Origin: Bacteroides sp. 519
GTDB lineage: Bacteria; Bacteroidota; Bacteroidia; Bacteroidales; Bacteroidaceae
DNA length: 45,885 nt
Direction of reading: 5' to 3'
Assembly (NCBI RefSeq): GCF_010500955.1
Contig: NZ_QVMJ01000022.1
Coordinates: 1 to 45,885 of the forward strand
Made by a program: the position numbers and the translations under genes. Of the stretch, positions 1 to 8,099 are shown in pieces. Every line of letters starts with the position of its first letter. The stretch's first letter is position 1. The notes below the pieces were generated by a model. The model had not been told where the DNA came from. It ran no database searches and saw nothing but the letters and a program-made list of their open reading frames with translations.

Positions 1-99
1 TATAGTTCTGAGGCTTGCATAAAATATTATATAAAAATTAAATGCAAAGATACAGAACAAGGAAAAGACAATATAGGCGACAAAGCGGAGACGCTTACT

Positions 100-196
100 G
101 TTATGATACTTCGAATGGTACTTATGTTTTACTTTTTGAGCATCTATCATAATGTAACAAACTGAAATACAGTCCAATAAGTGCGTTATGATACTT
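100..196. repeat. Left-edge repeat with two GTTATGATACTT copies
   Basis: GTTATGATACTT occurs at 100-111 and again at 185-196. The stretch 100-137 is repeated in inverted orientation near the other end of the window (45386-45423) with only about two mismatches. No gene is seen in 1-254. A TAnnTTTG-like box on the minus strand (TATCTTTG, 52 down to 45) could drive a gene to the left, but no matching -33 box at proper spacing is visible. Confidence 0.6.
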
Positions 197-254
197 ATGA
201 TGGTTTTTTAGGCGAAAATCTTCTGTAGCGAGTTGAATTGGGCTACCAGAATTT

Positions 255-1529
255 TCATTTAGTGCGACCAACAGCAAAAGCATTTTCCATCCTATCTTGT
301 TCTGCAGATGATATTTGGTACCTCTTTGCTTCCTGTCGCCAACCTGCAACAGCTGTTTTTGTGCTTTCAATAATAGTTTGTGCCTCTTTTTTTTCAATCC
401 TAAAAAAATCAGAAACACTTAAAACTAAGTCTAAATCCAAAGAATTATCATCCAGATTAATATTCAGCTTTAGCCCTTTCCCATCTGGGTTTGGGTTGAT
501 ATCGTATGCAGGAGAAAGTGACCACCCTTTGTTGTTGAGCAAAAAACCATGATTGCGTAGATGATCATCCGTATTACTGATACAAACCGAAAATGCAATA
601 CGCTTAAAGAGTTCTTTTAAATCTTTACCTACATCAGACCCATGTTTAATGATAAATTCGGCAAGTTCCAGATAGCTAACATCGTCATCGGCTCCCGTTC
701 CATCGGTGTATCCAAGCAATGTCATAGCAGAAGCAAAATGTATACGGTTGCCTGCTTGGTCTCGGTCGAATCGTTTAGTCAGATAAGTATGATGCTTATT
801 ATTAAACTGTCCTACTTTTCCTGTTGCACAGTTTATTCCAGCCTTCTTTGCAAGAGAATTGACTAACATTTCCCAAGCTCCGATATTTACATCGTCATTC
901 TTACTGGGAAACTTTGCAATCCATAAAAAACCATCAGTATCTTTTATATTTGCTTTCGGACGTGCTCCACCCAACGAAGAACCGGGAGCATACAGCATGT
1001 TCAGCCATTTCAAAAGTTCGGGATTATCTTCTTCCAATCCTTTTTCATATTCAAGGCTAGCACTTTCAAGTTCTCTTATGGAGGTCCATGGGGGAGTAGT
1101 ATAATTTGTGCTATTGTCTAAAAAAGCACCTTCTTTATCTGTTTTAAAACGTAGACCTCCCATCCGTAGTGGATCGTATACACCAAGCAGGAAATCTGAT
1201 TCAAAAAGGGTTCTTGATCTTCTAGCTTCTTGTTTTGCTGAAGCTATTTCGCGGCGCTTCATTAAAACGCGCCCCCATCTGTCGGGAGATGAATCGAGAA
1301 ACATTCCGAAGTTTAATTTATCATCACGTAGATGCTGAAAGCCGGAAAAAAGAGATAAATCCGGATCCAGAGCTCTGGCATTACCAGATTCAAGCCACTC
1401 GTCATCATACTGAAAAGAAAAAATTTCTTTTCCTCGTATCTGATTCACAGTCAGGGTTCCCATAAAATGCGGATAGTTTAAACCTATCCAATCGGCATAT
1501 ACATATATATTCTTTGTTTGCTCTCCCAT
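255..1529 (-). CDS. hipA: HipA-family serine/threonine kinase toxin
   Basis: Toxin kinase of a type II HipBA toxin-antitoxin system. The family phosphorylates cytoplasmic targets (glutamyl-tRNA synthetase in E. coli) and causes growth arrest or persistence. The 424 residues match the usual full length. Visible motifs are the Gly-rich loop GSSLGGARPKA (about 183-193), the nucleotide-binding lysine in WIAKF (about 206), the catalytic-loop signature SNTDDHLRNHGFL (about 318-330) and the metal-binding segment LSPAYDINP (about 338-346), so the kinase looks intact. The start lies 3 bp after the hipB stop, so the two genes are co-transcribed with the antitoxin first, as is normal. It sits at the edge of an accessory, defence-like region. 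The substrate cannot be read from sequence. Confidence 0.93.
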   Translation of the reverse strand: MGEQTKNIYVYADWIGLNYPHFMGTLTVNQIRGKEIFSFQYDDEWLESGNARALDPDLSLFSGFQHLRDDKLNFGMFLDSSPDRWGRVLMKRREIASAKQEARRSRTLFESDFLLGVYDPLRMGGLRFKTDKEGAFLDNSTNYTTPPWTSIRELESASLEYEKGLEEDNPELLKWLNMLYAPGSSLGGARPKANIKDTDGFLWIAKFPSKNDDVNIGAWEMLVNSLAKKAGINCATGKVGQFNNKHHTYLTKRFDRDQAGNRIHFASAMTLLGYTDGTGADDDVSYLELAEFIIKHGSDVGKDLKELFKRIAFSVCISNTDDHLRNHGFLLNNKGWSLSPAYDINPNPDGKGLKLNINLDDNSLDLDLVLSVSDFFRIEKKEAQTIIESTKTAVAGWRQEAKRYQISSAEQDRMENAFAVGRTK

Positions 1530-1532
1530 ACC

Positions 1533-1844
1533 CTATTTTTTTGAAGAGCCTCGTCCTAAAAGCAATTCGGCATCTTGTAGTTTGCGTCCTAATATATCGT
1601 CGCCTGCAAGTTTGAGGATGTCTTTCTCCAGCCCAAGAACAAATAACACTTGGGCATACACCCCGAAGGAAACAGTAGGAAGCCCTTTTTCTACTTGCCA
1701 CAGAGTGGAACGAGCAATGCCTGCGCGTTCTGCTACCTGCTCCATGGTAAGATTTCGTCTGAGGCGAGCTAATTTAATGTTTTCGCCCATCTCTTCAAGG
1801 ATTTTACTCAAGCGAGGTAATAATGTCAGTCCTTTACTTTTCAT
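1533..1844 (-). CDS. hipB: HipB-like HTH antitoxin/repressor
   Basis: A 103-residue XRE-type helix-turn-helix protein. The HTH spans about residues 17-75 (IKLARLRRNLTMEQVAERAG, then IARSTLWQVEKG). The role expected from the family is to bind and neutralise HipA and to autorepress the operon. A 22-bp palindrome lies over the promoter just upstream (1876-1897), which fits autorepression. The C-terminal tail is charged and short. The ATG at 1844 is supported by a TATCTTTG box ending about 18 bp upstream. Confidence 0.9.
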   Translation of the reverse strand: MKSKGLTLLPRLSKILEEMGENIKLARLRRNLTMEQVAERAGIARSTLWQVEKGLPTVSFGVYAQVLFVLGLEKDILKLAGDDILGRKLQDAELLLGRGSSKK

Positions 1845-1862
1845 AAGGTTTTATGTTTGATG

Positions 1863-1897
1863 CAAAGATAAGATTATTGTTTGATGTTGCAAACAAT
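1863..1897 (-). promoter_or_regulatory. hipBA promoter with overlapping operator palindrome
   Basis: On the minus strand there is TTTG (1893-1890), a 19-bp spacer and TATCTTTG (1870-1863). This is an exact match to the Bacteroides -33/-7 consensus TTTG-N19..21-TAnnTTTG. The palindrome ATTGTTTG-ATGTTG-CAAACAAT (1876-1897) covers the -33 box and the spacer, so a bound HipB dimer would block the sigma factor. The leader would be very short, about 12 nt. Confidence 0.75.
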
Positions 1898-1924
1898 TTA
1901 GCAAGTGGTCTTATTTTTTATCTT

Positions 1925-2578
1925 TCACTCATACCTTGATTTCTTCCCAACCAACGCCAATTCAGCACACTCTTTCAGGCCGCAATTAGTTGATTCGGCA
2001 AAACGTTTCAAATAAGCTTGGCTGCTGGGATCTTTCCATTTGCTCATTGCCGAGAGCAAGGATTCGCGAGGATCTCCAAGTCCGGTAATAGCTATTTCCT
2101 TCTCATCTTTGCTATCCAATAATGAAATTATTGTTTTTATATCTTCTTCCAAAGGCTTCATCTCGTCGAAAGCTAAAATATTTGTTGCGCCGTTTAAGAC
2201 AGAAAGGTTGCCGTTTTTTAGCAAATCAATTACAGGTTTCGCATCGGTTAAATCGCTACGCTTTAGTCGCACATACGATCTGGCTGCGGCAATGGTTATC
2301 ATATCGTGCGGTTCGTTTCGGTTGATAATCAGTTCGAGGTCGGGCAGTGCTTTCGTATAACCAATTCTGCCTAAGGATAAAATCATTTCGGTTTGGGTTT
2401 CCCACGTGCGTTTATCTCCTCTTTCTTTTATGTAGGCTTCATAAAGGGCATCACCTAATGCAGTGAGCTGATTTTTTCCTACTTTCTTGGCAGCGCTTCT
2501 CCGTTTTGTACTCTGTGAGTTTTGCAGGTCGGTAGCTATTTGAGAGATTTCTTCCAAGGTTAATTGTTTTTTTGCCAT
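1925..2578 (-). CDS. HEAT-repeat protein, possible immunity-type adaptor
   Basis: A 217-residue soluble alpha-helical protein with HEAT-like pairs of helices, for example TWETQTEMILSLGRIGYTKA, followed by LPDLELIINRN and IAAARSYVRLKRSD. There is no signal peptide or enzyme motif. The longer open frame begins with TTG at 2605; I chose the ATG at 2578 (MAKKQLTLEE). It follows the SUKH gene on the same strand by about 35 bp and is probably co-transcribed. HEAT proteins of this size recur in bacterial immunity-gene clusters next to SUKH proteins, so a role in interbacterial defence is an inference from context only. Confidence 0.65.
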   Translation of the reverse strand: MAKKQLTLEEISQIATDLQNSQSTKRRSAAKKVGKNQLTALGDALYEAYIKERGDKRTWETQTEMILSLGRIGYTKALPDLELIINRNEPHDMITIAAARSYVRLKRSDLTDAKPVIDLLKNGNLSVLNGATNILAFDEMKPLEEDIKTIISLLDSKDEKEIAITGLGDPRESLLSAMSKWKDPSSQAYLKRFAESTNCGLKECAELALVGKKSRYE

Positions 2579-2613
2579 ATTCTTAATCTTTTTGTCCTCT
2601 ATCAATTATGTAG

Positions 2614-3258
2614 CTAACTTTTCACAATTTTCTCTACTGTCATTTTCGTAGGCTCGATGTCTCCACCATCGGGGTGAAAAATCCAGAGTGAATTATTATC
2701 CTGATAGTCTATGAACAAAACGGCTTCATTCTCGTACCCGATTGTCAGGCAATTGGATAATTGGGCAAGAGAGAAGGTTTCTGTATTTTCTTCTCCGAAC
2801 ACCTCCTCCAGCGATTTGGCGTAGGCTTTCAGAGAGGTAATTCTTAAACAAGAATTGCCGTCAATACTTACTGTTTCGCACAGTTCATTGAGGTTGTAGA
2901 GGTGGAATTTGCTTTGTCCGCGAACTATTGAAACGTTCGGTTTGAACATCTTGCTTGTTAAATAATCCAAGTACGATGGCGGTATCCTGATGTTTTGTTT
3001 TTCAAGGGTTGTAAGCAACTCTGTGGTGGGTTTTAGCTCTTTTGCAGCTTTCTTGTTCGGATCTGAAAATGCAGCTTTAGCCTTCCACTCCACAGGATTG
3101 AAGCTGAATTGTGTGGAGCACTTCGGACAGTGAATAAACATGAACGTCATTCCTTTTGTTATTGCCGATTGCAAGAATTTATAGTCATATTCGCTCATGT
3201 CTTGTGCTTCGAATTCTTCTCCGCAAAACCAAGTGTAGGGGCAGATTAGTTTTTTCAT
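2614..3258 (-). CDS. SUKH (SMI1/KNR4)-type immunity-like protein with N-terminal Zn ribbon
   Basis: The N-terminus has a possible zinc-binding knuckle (C-x5-C near residues 6-12 and HCPKC near 44-48). The C-terminal part (about 90-214) has SUKH features: IPPSYLDYL at the domain start, FHLYNLNEL, and a strand-rich end with LTIGYENEAVLFIDY and LWIFHPDGGDIEPT. SUKH proteins commonly neutralise nuclease or deaminase toxins of contact-dependent or type VI systems; no toxin gene is nearby. The frame is open from an ATG at 3288, but the first residues there lie inside an 80-bp repeat that is non-coding in its other copy. The ATG at 3258 (MKKLICPYTW) is therefore preferred. Confidence 0.7.
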   Translation of the reverse strand: MKKLICPYTWFCGEEFEAQDMSEYDYKFLQSAITKGMTFMFIHCPKCSTQFSFNPVEWKAKAAFSDPNKKAAKELKPTTELLTTLEKQNIRIPPSYLDYLTSKMFKPNVSIVRGQSKFHLYNLNELCETVSIDGNSCLRITSLKAYAKSLEEVFGEENTETFSLAQLSNCLTIGYENEAVLFIDYQDNNSLWIFHPDGGDIEPTKMTVEKIVKS

Positions 3259-3282
3259 GGTCTTCTTCGATAGTGTCATTGC

Positions 3283-3363
3283 AATCATTATACTGCGAAT
3301 TTATATATATATCTTCTGATAATCAAAAAAAAATTCGATATTTGTACATCTCAATATTTTAAG
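3283..3363. repeat. 80-bp direct repeat, copy 1 (divergent promoter region)
   Basis: About 94 percent identical by eye to 5018-5097 and in the same orientation. Differences are a few substitutions and a change in an A-run. It holds an AT-rich core (TATATATATATC) and a GATATTTG box that resembles a -7 element for the rightward gene at 3384. It separates the leftward SUKH gene from the rightward DUF2262 gene, so it probably carries both promoters. Confidence 0.8.
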
Positions 3364-3383
3364 CATAAAATTGTAATAGACAA

Positions 3384-4253
3384 ATGAACTACACACCAGC
3401 CAACAATAAAGATTTTGAAGCTTTTGCAAGTGAATACCACAAAGAAGAAAAAGAAATCCTGATACTGACAAGTGACTACTCGGGAGGAGCAATAAGATTC
3501 GGAAGTTCGTGGGCGGCGATCGCTGATTTTCTTGCATATATCAATCTTTCCTCAAATGAGTTAAAAAAAGGAGACGGAAGGGTTACCTGGCTTCTATCTG
3601 AGGAAGAGAATAAGAAACACAGTTTTTCTTATCCTTATTATTTCAAGGAAGGAACAATTTATCGACTTAAAGTAAGGGATTTGATAGACAAGACAGTTCC
3701 CGAAGGACGATTGCCTTCCTTCTGTAATCGCTTTATGGTTGTTGAAGTTCTTGAAGAAAATGTAGAGAATGATGAGTTGCTCGCCATCTTGGCAGAGTAT
3801 CGAAAACCGGTAAAAGTTGTAGATGAAATATTGGGAGAACTTGAGCTCAATAAAGACATGGAGATGTTTGAAGGAGCTATCGACTGGCTTGGAGAGGAAA
3901 TCACTATCTATTTAAAGGTAAATATTAACAACAAAGCCAGTTGGACGAAGGCCATAAAAGCATTGCGCACGTTAGTTGAGCAGCAAAAACAACAAGACTC
4001 TGAATTCCGCAACTTTGCCGCAGAGCATCTTACCCGCTTGGCAAATGACTGGCGAGACTGGCGAGACGATAAAGAAACCCCGGAAATATCAAAAACCGAT
4101 TTTGCCGACAGGATAAGCCTTTCTGAACTAAAAATAACCTCAAGTGGAAATTTTGCAGCCTATTACGATGATGATGATATGTTTTTGTGTCATGCAATTA
4201 CAGTGTCGGGGAATATTAAAAAAGGGCTGAAATCGGCAACGATAGAGGGGTAA
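3384..4253 (+). CDS. DUF2262 domain protein
   Basis: A 289-residue soluble acidic protein. The C-terminal region (about 160-289) matches the DUF2262 pattern as I know it: GEEITIYLKVN early, then YYDDDDMFLCHAITVSGNIKKG at the end, where the family has an acidic cluster, a conserved His and a final Gly-rich strand. The N-terminal half (about 1-150) is a beta-rich domain also seen fused to DUF2262. Function is unknown; such proteins are often found in toxin/immunity neighbourhoods. It ends 4 bp from the convergent DUF4262 gene, and both are enclosed by the 80-bp direct repeats, so they could have arrived or be lost as a cassette. Confidence 0.65.
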   Translation: MNYTPANNKDFEAFASEYHKEEKEILILTSDYSGGAIRFGSSWAAIADFLAYINLSSNELKKGDGRVTWLLSEEENKKHSFSYPYYFKEGTIYRLKVRDLIDKTVPEGRLPSFCNRFMVVEVLEENVENDELLAILAEYRKPVKVVDEILGELELNKDMEMFEGAIDWLGEEITIYLKVNINNKASWTKAIKALRTLVEQQKQQDSEFRNFAAEHLTRLANDWRDWRDDKETPEISKTDFADRISLSELKITSSGNFAAYYDDDDMFLCHAITVSGNIKKGLKSATIEG

Positions 4254-4257
4254 TTGC

Positions 4258-5007
4258 TTACGATTCTTCTTCATATTCCCACTCGGCATTAGAACTCTCC
4301 CTCCATGCGCGCCAACCGTATTGCAAATGATAAACTTCATTGATTGAGGGATCGAGCTTTATTATTTCTTCCAGACAAACGAGTTGTGCATCATCTGTAT
4401 TGGGTTCGGAAGTTGTATGAAACTGCCAGTTGCCATCTTTATTATGATATACAAAGAGTATTGGTTCTCCTTCAAAGGCTTGTTTGGTAGTATATACACC
4501 CAGATTTCTTTCTTCATAAAATTTAAAATCCGTGTTTCTGTCTAATAATGGTTGGCGGAATTTCCAATCGGGGTTGAAGGCTTTATCCCAAGGAAAATTA
4601 TGTTGTTTGTCCGGCCATACAATTTGCAATAGTGGGAAATCGAAACTATTGTCATAAAACCAACCGGCATACCCCACATAATCGGCGTAAAACTCTTTCT
4701 CTACTTCCAGAAATTGAATATCATAGCCTTTTAGAAATCCACCATAGGGTTTGCCCGGCTCAAATGAAGCACCTTGTTTTATCAAATCCCGAGCATGATT
4801 TAAAATGGCTCCCATAATTTCATTGTGCAATCCAAAGCAAATTATTTCAGGGTGGTTGAACTTCTTATGAAGCCCAATTGTGTAAACAAATCCGGGTAGA
4901 TAATTGTCTGGCTCAATCAGCGCCAAGTGGCAACCATAAGTTTCAATATTGCTTAATATTGTTTTTTTGGCTTCTCTGTCGTGATGGGTGTGGTTGTCTT
5001 CTATCAT
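4258..5007 (-). CDS. DUF4262 domain protein
   Basis: 249 residues. The first 150 residues carry the DUF4262 hallmarks: IETYGCHLALI, then FVYTIGLHKKFNHPEIICFG, then GYDIQFLEVEKEFYADYVGYAGWFY and LLQIVWPDKQHNFPWD. The C-terminal part (about 170-249) is less conserved and ends in a Glu-rich tail. DUF4262 proteins are small cytoplasmic proteins of unknown biochemistry, frequent among orphan immunity genes. It converges with the DUF2262 gene with a 4-bp gap, so no terminator fits between them. The second copy of the 80-bp repeat lies just upstream and probably supplies the promoter. Confidence 0.8.
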   Translation of the reverse strand: MIEDNHTHHDREAKKTILSNIETYGCHLALIEPDNYLPGFVYTIGLHKKFNHPEIICFGLHNEIMGAILNHARDLIKQGASFEPGKPYGGFLKGYDIQFLEVEKEFYADYVGYAGWFYDNSFDFPLLQIVWPDKQHNFPWDKAFNPDWKFRQPLLDRNTDFKFYEERNLGVYTTKQAFEGEPILFVYHNKDGNWQFHTTSEPNTDDAQLVCLEEIIKLDPSINEVYHLQYGWRAWRESSNAEWEYEEES

Positions 5008-5017
5008 CTTACAATTT

Positions 5018-5097
5018 AATCATTACGCTGCGAATTTATATATATATCTTCTGATAATCAAAAAATATTCGATATTTGTGCATCTCAATATTTTAAG
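5018..5097. repeat. 80-bp direct repeat, copy 2
   Basis: Second copy of 3283-3363 in the same orientation. Here the ATG that begins the open frame in copy 1 is followed after four codons by a stop, so this stretch is not coding. The two copies bracket 1.65 kb holding exactly two convergent genes. Confidence 0.8.
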
Positions 5098-5151
5098 TTT
5101 TGAAGCAACAAAAAGTGTAACCCCTCTGCAAAATGCTTTTTTACATTCGAT

Positions 5152-5184
5152 TTTGTGATTTTCCCATGCATTTTTATATCTTGC
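5152..5184 (+). promoter_or_regulatory. Probable promoter of the 5237 gene
   Basis: TTTG (5152-5155), a 21-bp spacer and TATCTTGC (5177-5184) approximate the Bacteroides consensus; one T is missing from the -7 box. The leader would be about 45 nt. Confidence 0.4.
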
Positions 5185-5236
5185 ACAAGATTTTAAATTA
5201 GATCATCAACTATGTTTCATTATTAACTATACCACA

Positions 5237-6397
5237 ATGTCTAACAAAAGAAAATACCTCATATTTGCCGATTGGCAGAAAGACCACTCATACACTCCCT
5301 ATTTCGATGCCTGCACACAAGCCATTCTGGACGGAACGGCACGGATATCAAAGACACGATACGAACCTGGATACCCACAATATCCTTGCTTCCGCGTACA
5401 GGGGCACGAGGTGTTGGTCGGTGCAGTATTGGAATACTATCTATATCGGTTGGGGGTTGAAGGATTCGACTACGAAAAGGCTCGTAATTTCTCTGAACGA
5501 ATGCGCCAACTTGCCGGTTTCTCGTTCGAGGTTCGTTATCCGCTCAGTCAATGGGTGAAACGATGCCTACGCAATCCCTATTTTCAGAACGTTGCCCAAG
5601 AAGATAGTTTTTATGAAAACTGGGTATTGAACCCTAACGAAGCACACGATTTCATTCCCGAAGATATGTTCAAATTTGCCTGTTATGTGGCTGTTTGTCA
5701 TACAAAATATGATGCAGGAGATAGCTATACAGCCCAACAGATTTTTCAATATGTAACGGCTCTTGGTTCGAATATACCTACACAATTAAAGAAGAATGGT
5801 AGTGGAACCCTGCCGAAAGAAATTATTGAGTATAAGGACGTTGCCCTTTCGTGTAAAGCCAATGATGCTTTTGCAACTATCAAAATCACGATGAAAGAGG
5901 ATACTGAACAAAATTATGCCCAAACACTCGACTTTCTTTGTACATTGCTGGAATCCGAGTTTCCACGATCATATTCTATCGACTTCCGCACTCCCTCTAA
6001 GAAATTGTTGCCAATAAAAGGACTTCCCAAATGTGGTGTCCACTATTTGTTTGCAGGCGCTATACACTATCCTGCACTATACAAAAAAATAGAACGTTAT
6101 GCACGGTTGGCGATGCAAGAGTTTGAATGGTATATCAATCTACAAGCCGAAAAATGCGCCATACCTGGCACATTTGCTGTCTTTGCACTTGGTATTACCG
6201 ACGAAAAATATCATACACTTGTGTGCGATTATCTATTGGTTTGCGATGGCGAACACCAAAGTTTGCAAGGTGATTTCGTGTTAGCTTATATCGAAAAGTA
6301 TGGTTTTACAGAGAAAGGGCTGGAACTTTATCGCCTATGCGAAGAAAACATGCAACATCTGCCAAAACGACTAATAACACTCTATAAAAAGAAATAA
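5237..6397 (+). CDS. DUF6138-like protein of unknown function
   Basis: A 386-residue soluble protein with no signal peptide, membrane segment or recognised catalytic motif. It resembles DUF6138 proteins in overall length and in blocks such as YFDACTQAILDG and FRVQGHEVLVGAVLEYYLYRLG, but I assign the family from memory with limited confidence. It closes the block of immunity-like genes and stands alone transcriptionally: the previous gene runs the other way and the next has its own promoter. A role in defence against toxins delivered by neighbours is an inference from position. Confidence 0.5.
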   Translation: MSNKRKYLIFADWQKDHSYTPYFDACTQAILDGTARISKTRYEPGYPQYPCFRVQGHEVLVGAVLEYYLYRLGVEGFDYEKARNFSERMRQLAGFSFEVRYPLSQWVKRCLRNPYFQNVAQEDSFYENWVLNPNEAHDFIPEDMFKFACYVAVCHTKYDAGDSYTAQQIFQYVTALGSNIPTQLKKNGSGTLPKEIIEYKDVALSCKANDAFATIKITMKEDTEQNYAQTLDFLCTLLESEFPRSYSIDFRTPSKKLLPIKGLPKCGVHYLFAGAIHYPALYKKIERYARLAMQEFEWYINLQAEKCAIPGTFAVFALGITDEKYHTLVCDYLLVCDGEHQSLQGDFVLAYIEKYGFTEKGLELYRLCEENMQHLPKRLITLYKKK

Positions 6398-6434
6398 ATT
6401 ATAAGTTAGCAGGTACAAACAAAATAGCAGGTTC

Positions 6435-6467
6435 TTTACCACATTTCCAAAATAATGGTTAAATTTG
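6435..6467 (+). promoter_or_regulatory. Promoter of HU-CCDC81/SPOR gene, nearly leaderless
   Basis: TTTA (6435-6438), 21 bp, then TAAATTTG (6460-6467), a perfect TAnnTTTG. Transcription should start at about 6471-6474, on or next to the ATG at 6473, so the upstream in-frame ATG at 6455 lies inside the promoter and cannot be the start. Confidence 0.6.
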
Positions 6468-6472
6468 CACTC

Positions 6473-7510
6473 ATGAATCAACTGGCTTCACATATAGAGA
6501 TACTGCTTTTGGAAAACGATTGTGTTGTAATTCCCGGATTTGGTGGTTTTATTGCACACAATGTATCCGCAATATGGAATAAAGAAGAAAATTTATTTAT
6601 TCCACCTACACGTATCATAGGCTTCAATCCACAGCTTAAAATGAACGATGGATTATTAGTACAATCGTATATGAAAACATATAAAATTGACTATAATGAA
6701 GCCAATAAACTTGTACAAGAAGAAACAAGCACTCTTATCAGCACACTCAATAATGAAGGAAAGATAGAATTACCTTTCATTGGCGTAATTAAATATTCGG
6801 CAAATGAAAGTTATCATTTCTCGCCATATAACGAAAAGTTGAATTCGCCCACTTTATATGGATTAAATTCTTTTGGTATTCAAGATCTAACCAGCTTATC
6901 GAAGAAAAACAATGAACCAACAAAAGAATTAACTGTTTCATCACCCAAAAGAAAACATCGTATCAATCCGATGTGGAAAAATGTGGCAGCAGTTGCGGCA
7001 GCTATCATTCTGTTTTTCTTTATGTCTACCCCAATAGAAAACACATACATCGAAAACCAAAGTTATGCTCATGTTTTTCCCGGCGAACTTCTGGATAAGA
7101 TAAAAAACGAATCGCTTATAACAACACAAGTTGTTACCTCAACCGACAATAAACAAAATAAGAAAACAGAGCAAACTACACCAACCAAACAGGTTACGCC
7201 GGTAGCTGCTAAAGAAGTTAAGGTTCCTCAAACCGAAACTCAAAAGATAGAAACTCCAAAAACTGATAATACACCAAAAGAAGAATATAATTATCACCTT
7301 ATAGTATCCAGTGTAAGCAATGAAGCTGATGCGGAACGTATGGTTAATAATTTACGTAGCAAAGGTTATTTAGGAGCAAAAGTTATTCAGAGCGATGGAA
7401 AAATCCGTGTAAGTATTGCCTCCTATGCAACTTATAACGATGCTTCAAAAGAATTAAAAGAGTTGCGTAAGATAGAATCTTATAAGAACGCCTGGTTATT
7501 GGTTAAGTAA
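6473..7510 (+). CDS. HU-CCDC81/SPOR domain membrane protein
   Basis: 345 residues. The N-terminus (about 1-130) holds the bacterial HU-CCDC81 domain pair: HIEILLLENDCVVIPGFGGF and ELPFIGVIKYS are typical. A basic stretch and one membrane segment follow (about 169-186, VAAVAAAIILFFF), then a Lys/Thr/Pro-rich linker and a C-terminal SPOR domain (about 270-345) that would bind denuded septal peptidoglycan. The layout puts an HU-like domain in the cytoplasm and a peptidoglycan-binding domain in the periplasm, so it may link the nucleoid or a protein partner to the division site. That role is inference. The start is fixed by the promoter overlapping the upstream ATG. Confidence 0.85.
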   Translation: MNQLASHIEILLLENDCVVIPGFGGFIAHNVSAIWNKEENLFIPPTRIIGFNPQLKMNDGLLVQSYMKTYKIDYNEANKLVQEETSTLISTLNNEGKIELPFIGVIKYSANESYHFSPYNEKLNSPTLYGLNSFGIQDLTSLSKKNNEPTKELTVSSPKRKHRINPMWKNVAAVAAAIILFFFMSTPIENTYIENQSYAHVFPGELLDKIKNESLITTQVVTSTDNKQNKKTEQTTPTKQVTPVAAKEVKVPQTETQKIETPKTDNTPKEEYNYHLIVSSVSNEADAERMVNNLRSKGYLGAKVIQSDGKIRVSIASYATYNDASKELKELRKIESYKNAWLLVK

Positions 7511-7521
7511 AAACATTTTTC

Positions 7522-8043
7522 ATGAAAAGAATCCTTTGTCCGAAGTGTGAGAATTATCTATCTTTTGACGAAACTAAATACAGCGAGGGACAATCGCTTG
7601 TTTTCATTTGCGAACATTGCGGAAAACAATTTAGTATCCGCATTGGTAAATCCAAAATGAAAGACATGCATAAGAATGAAGACCCAGATGCTGAAACTGC
7701 CGGGTCTGAATTTGGATACTTAACTGTAGTTGAAAATGTATTTGGCTATAAACAAATACTAAAACTAAAAGAAGGAGATAATGTTATTGGCCGCCGTTGT
7801 GTAGGTAGTGTAGTTAATCAACCTATAGAAAGTGGTGATATGAGCATGGACAGGCGTCATTGCATTGTTAATGTGAAACAAAACAAATACGGGAAAATAA
7901 TACATACCTTGCGTGATGCTCCAAGCCTGACAGGTACTTTTCTTATGAATGAGTTATTGCAGGAAAAGGATAGAATTCAGATAAAAAACGGAGATATAAT
8001 AACAATTGGTGCTACAACCCTTATTTTCCATAAGGACGACTAA
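7522..8043 (+). CDS. Zinc-ribbon/FHA domain protein
   Basis: 173 residues. The N-terminus has a zinc ribbon: CPKC at 5-8 and CEHC near 31-34. The C-terminal half (about 75-170) is an FHA domain, with GDNVIGRR as the first conserved strand, MDRRHCIV carrying the Arg/His of the phosphothreonine pocket, and GTFLMNE and GDIITIG as later strands. FHA domains bind phosphothreonine partners, so this may be a signalling adaptor. It lies 11 bp after the HU-CCDC81/SPOR gene and is probably in the same transcript, ending at a strong terminator hairpin. Confidence 0.85.
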   Translation: MKRILCPKCENYLSFDETKYSEGQSLVFICEHCGKQFSIRIGKSKMKDMHKNEDPDAETAGSEFGYLTVVENVFGYKQILKLKEGDNVIGRRCVGSVVNQPIESGDMSMDRRHCIVNVKQNKYGKIIHTLRDAPSLTGTFLMNELLQEKDRIQIKNGDIITIGATTLIFHKDD

Positions 8044-8060
8044 TTAGTGAGAGAGACAGA

Positions 8061-8096
8061 AATGAAAAAGGATGCCTTTTGGCATCCTTTTTCATT
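8061..8096. terminator. Bidirectional terminator between FHA gene and aspS
   Basis: A perfect 16-bp stem (arms 8061-8076 and 8081-8096) with loop TTTT. A-rich and T-rich flanks give a U-run on both strands, so it can end both convergent transcripts. Confidence 0.9.
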
Positions 8097-8099
8097 TCT

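Noticed and set aside
122..418. 98-residue minus-strand frame overlapping the end of hipA
   Set aside because: It lies in another frame of hipA and runs into the edge repeat; the composition is Lys-rich and lacks any motif.
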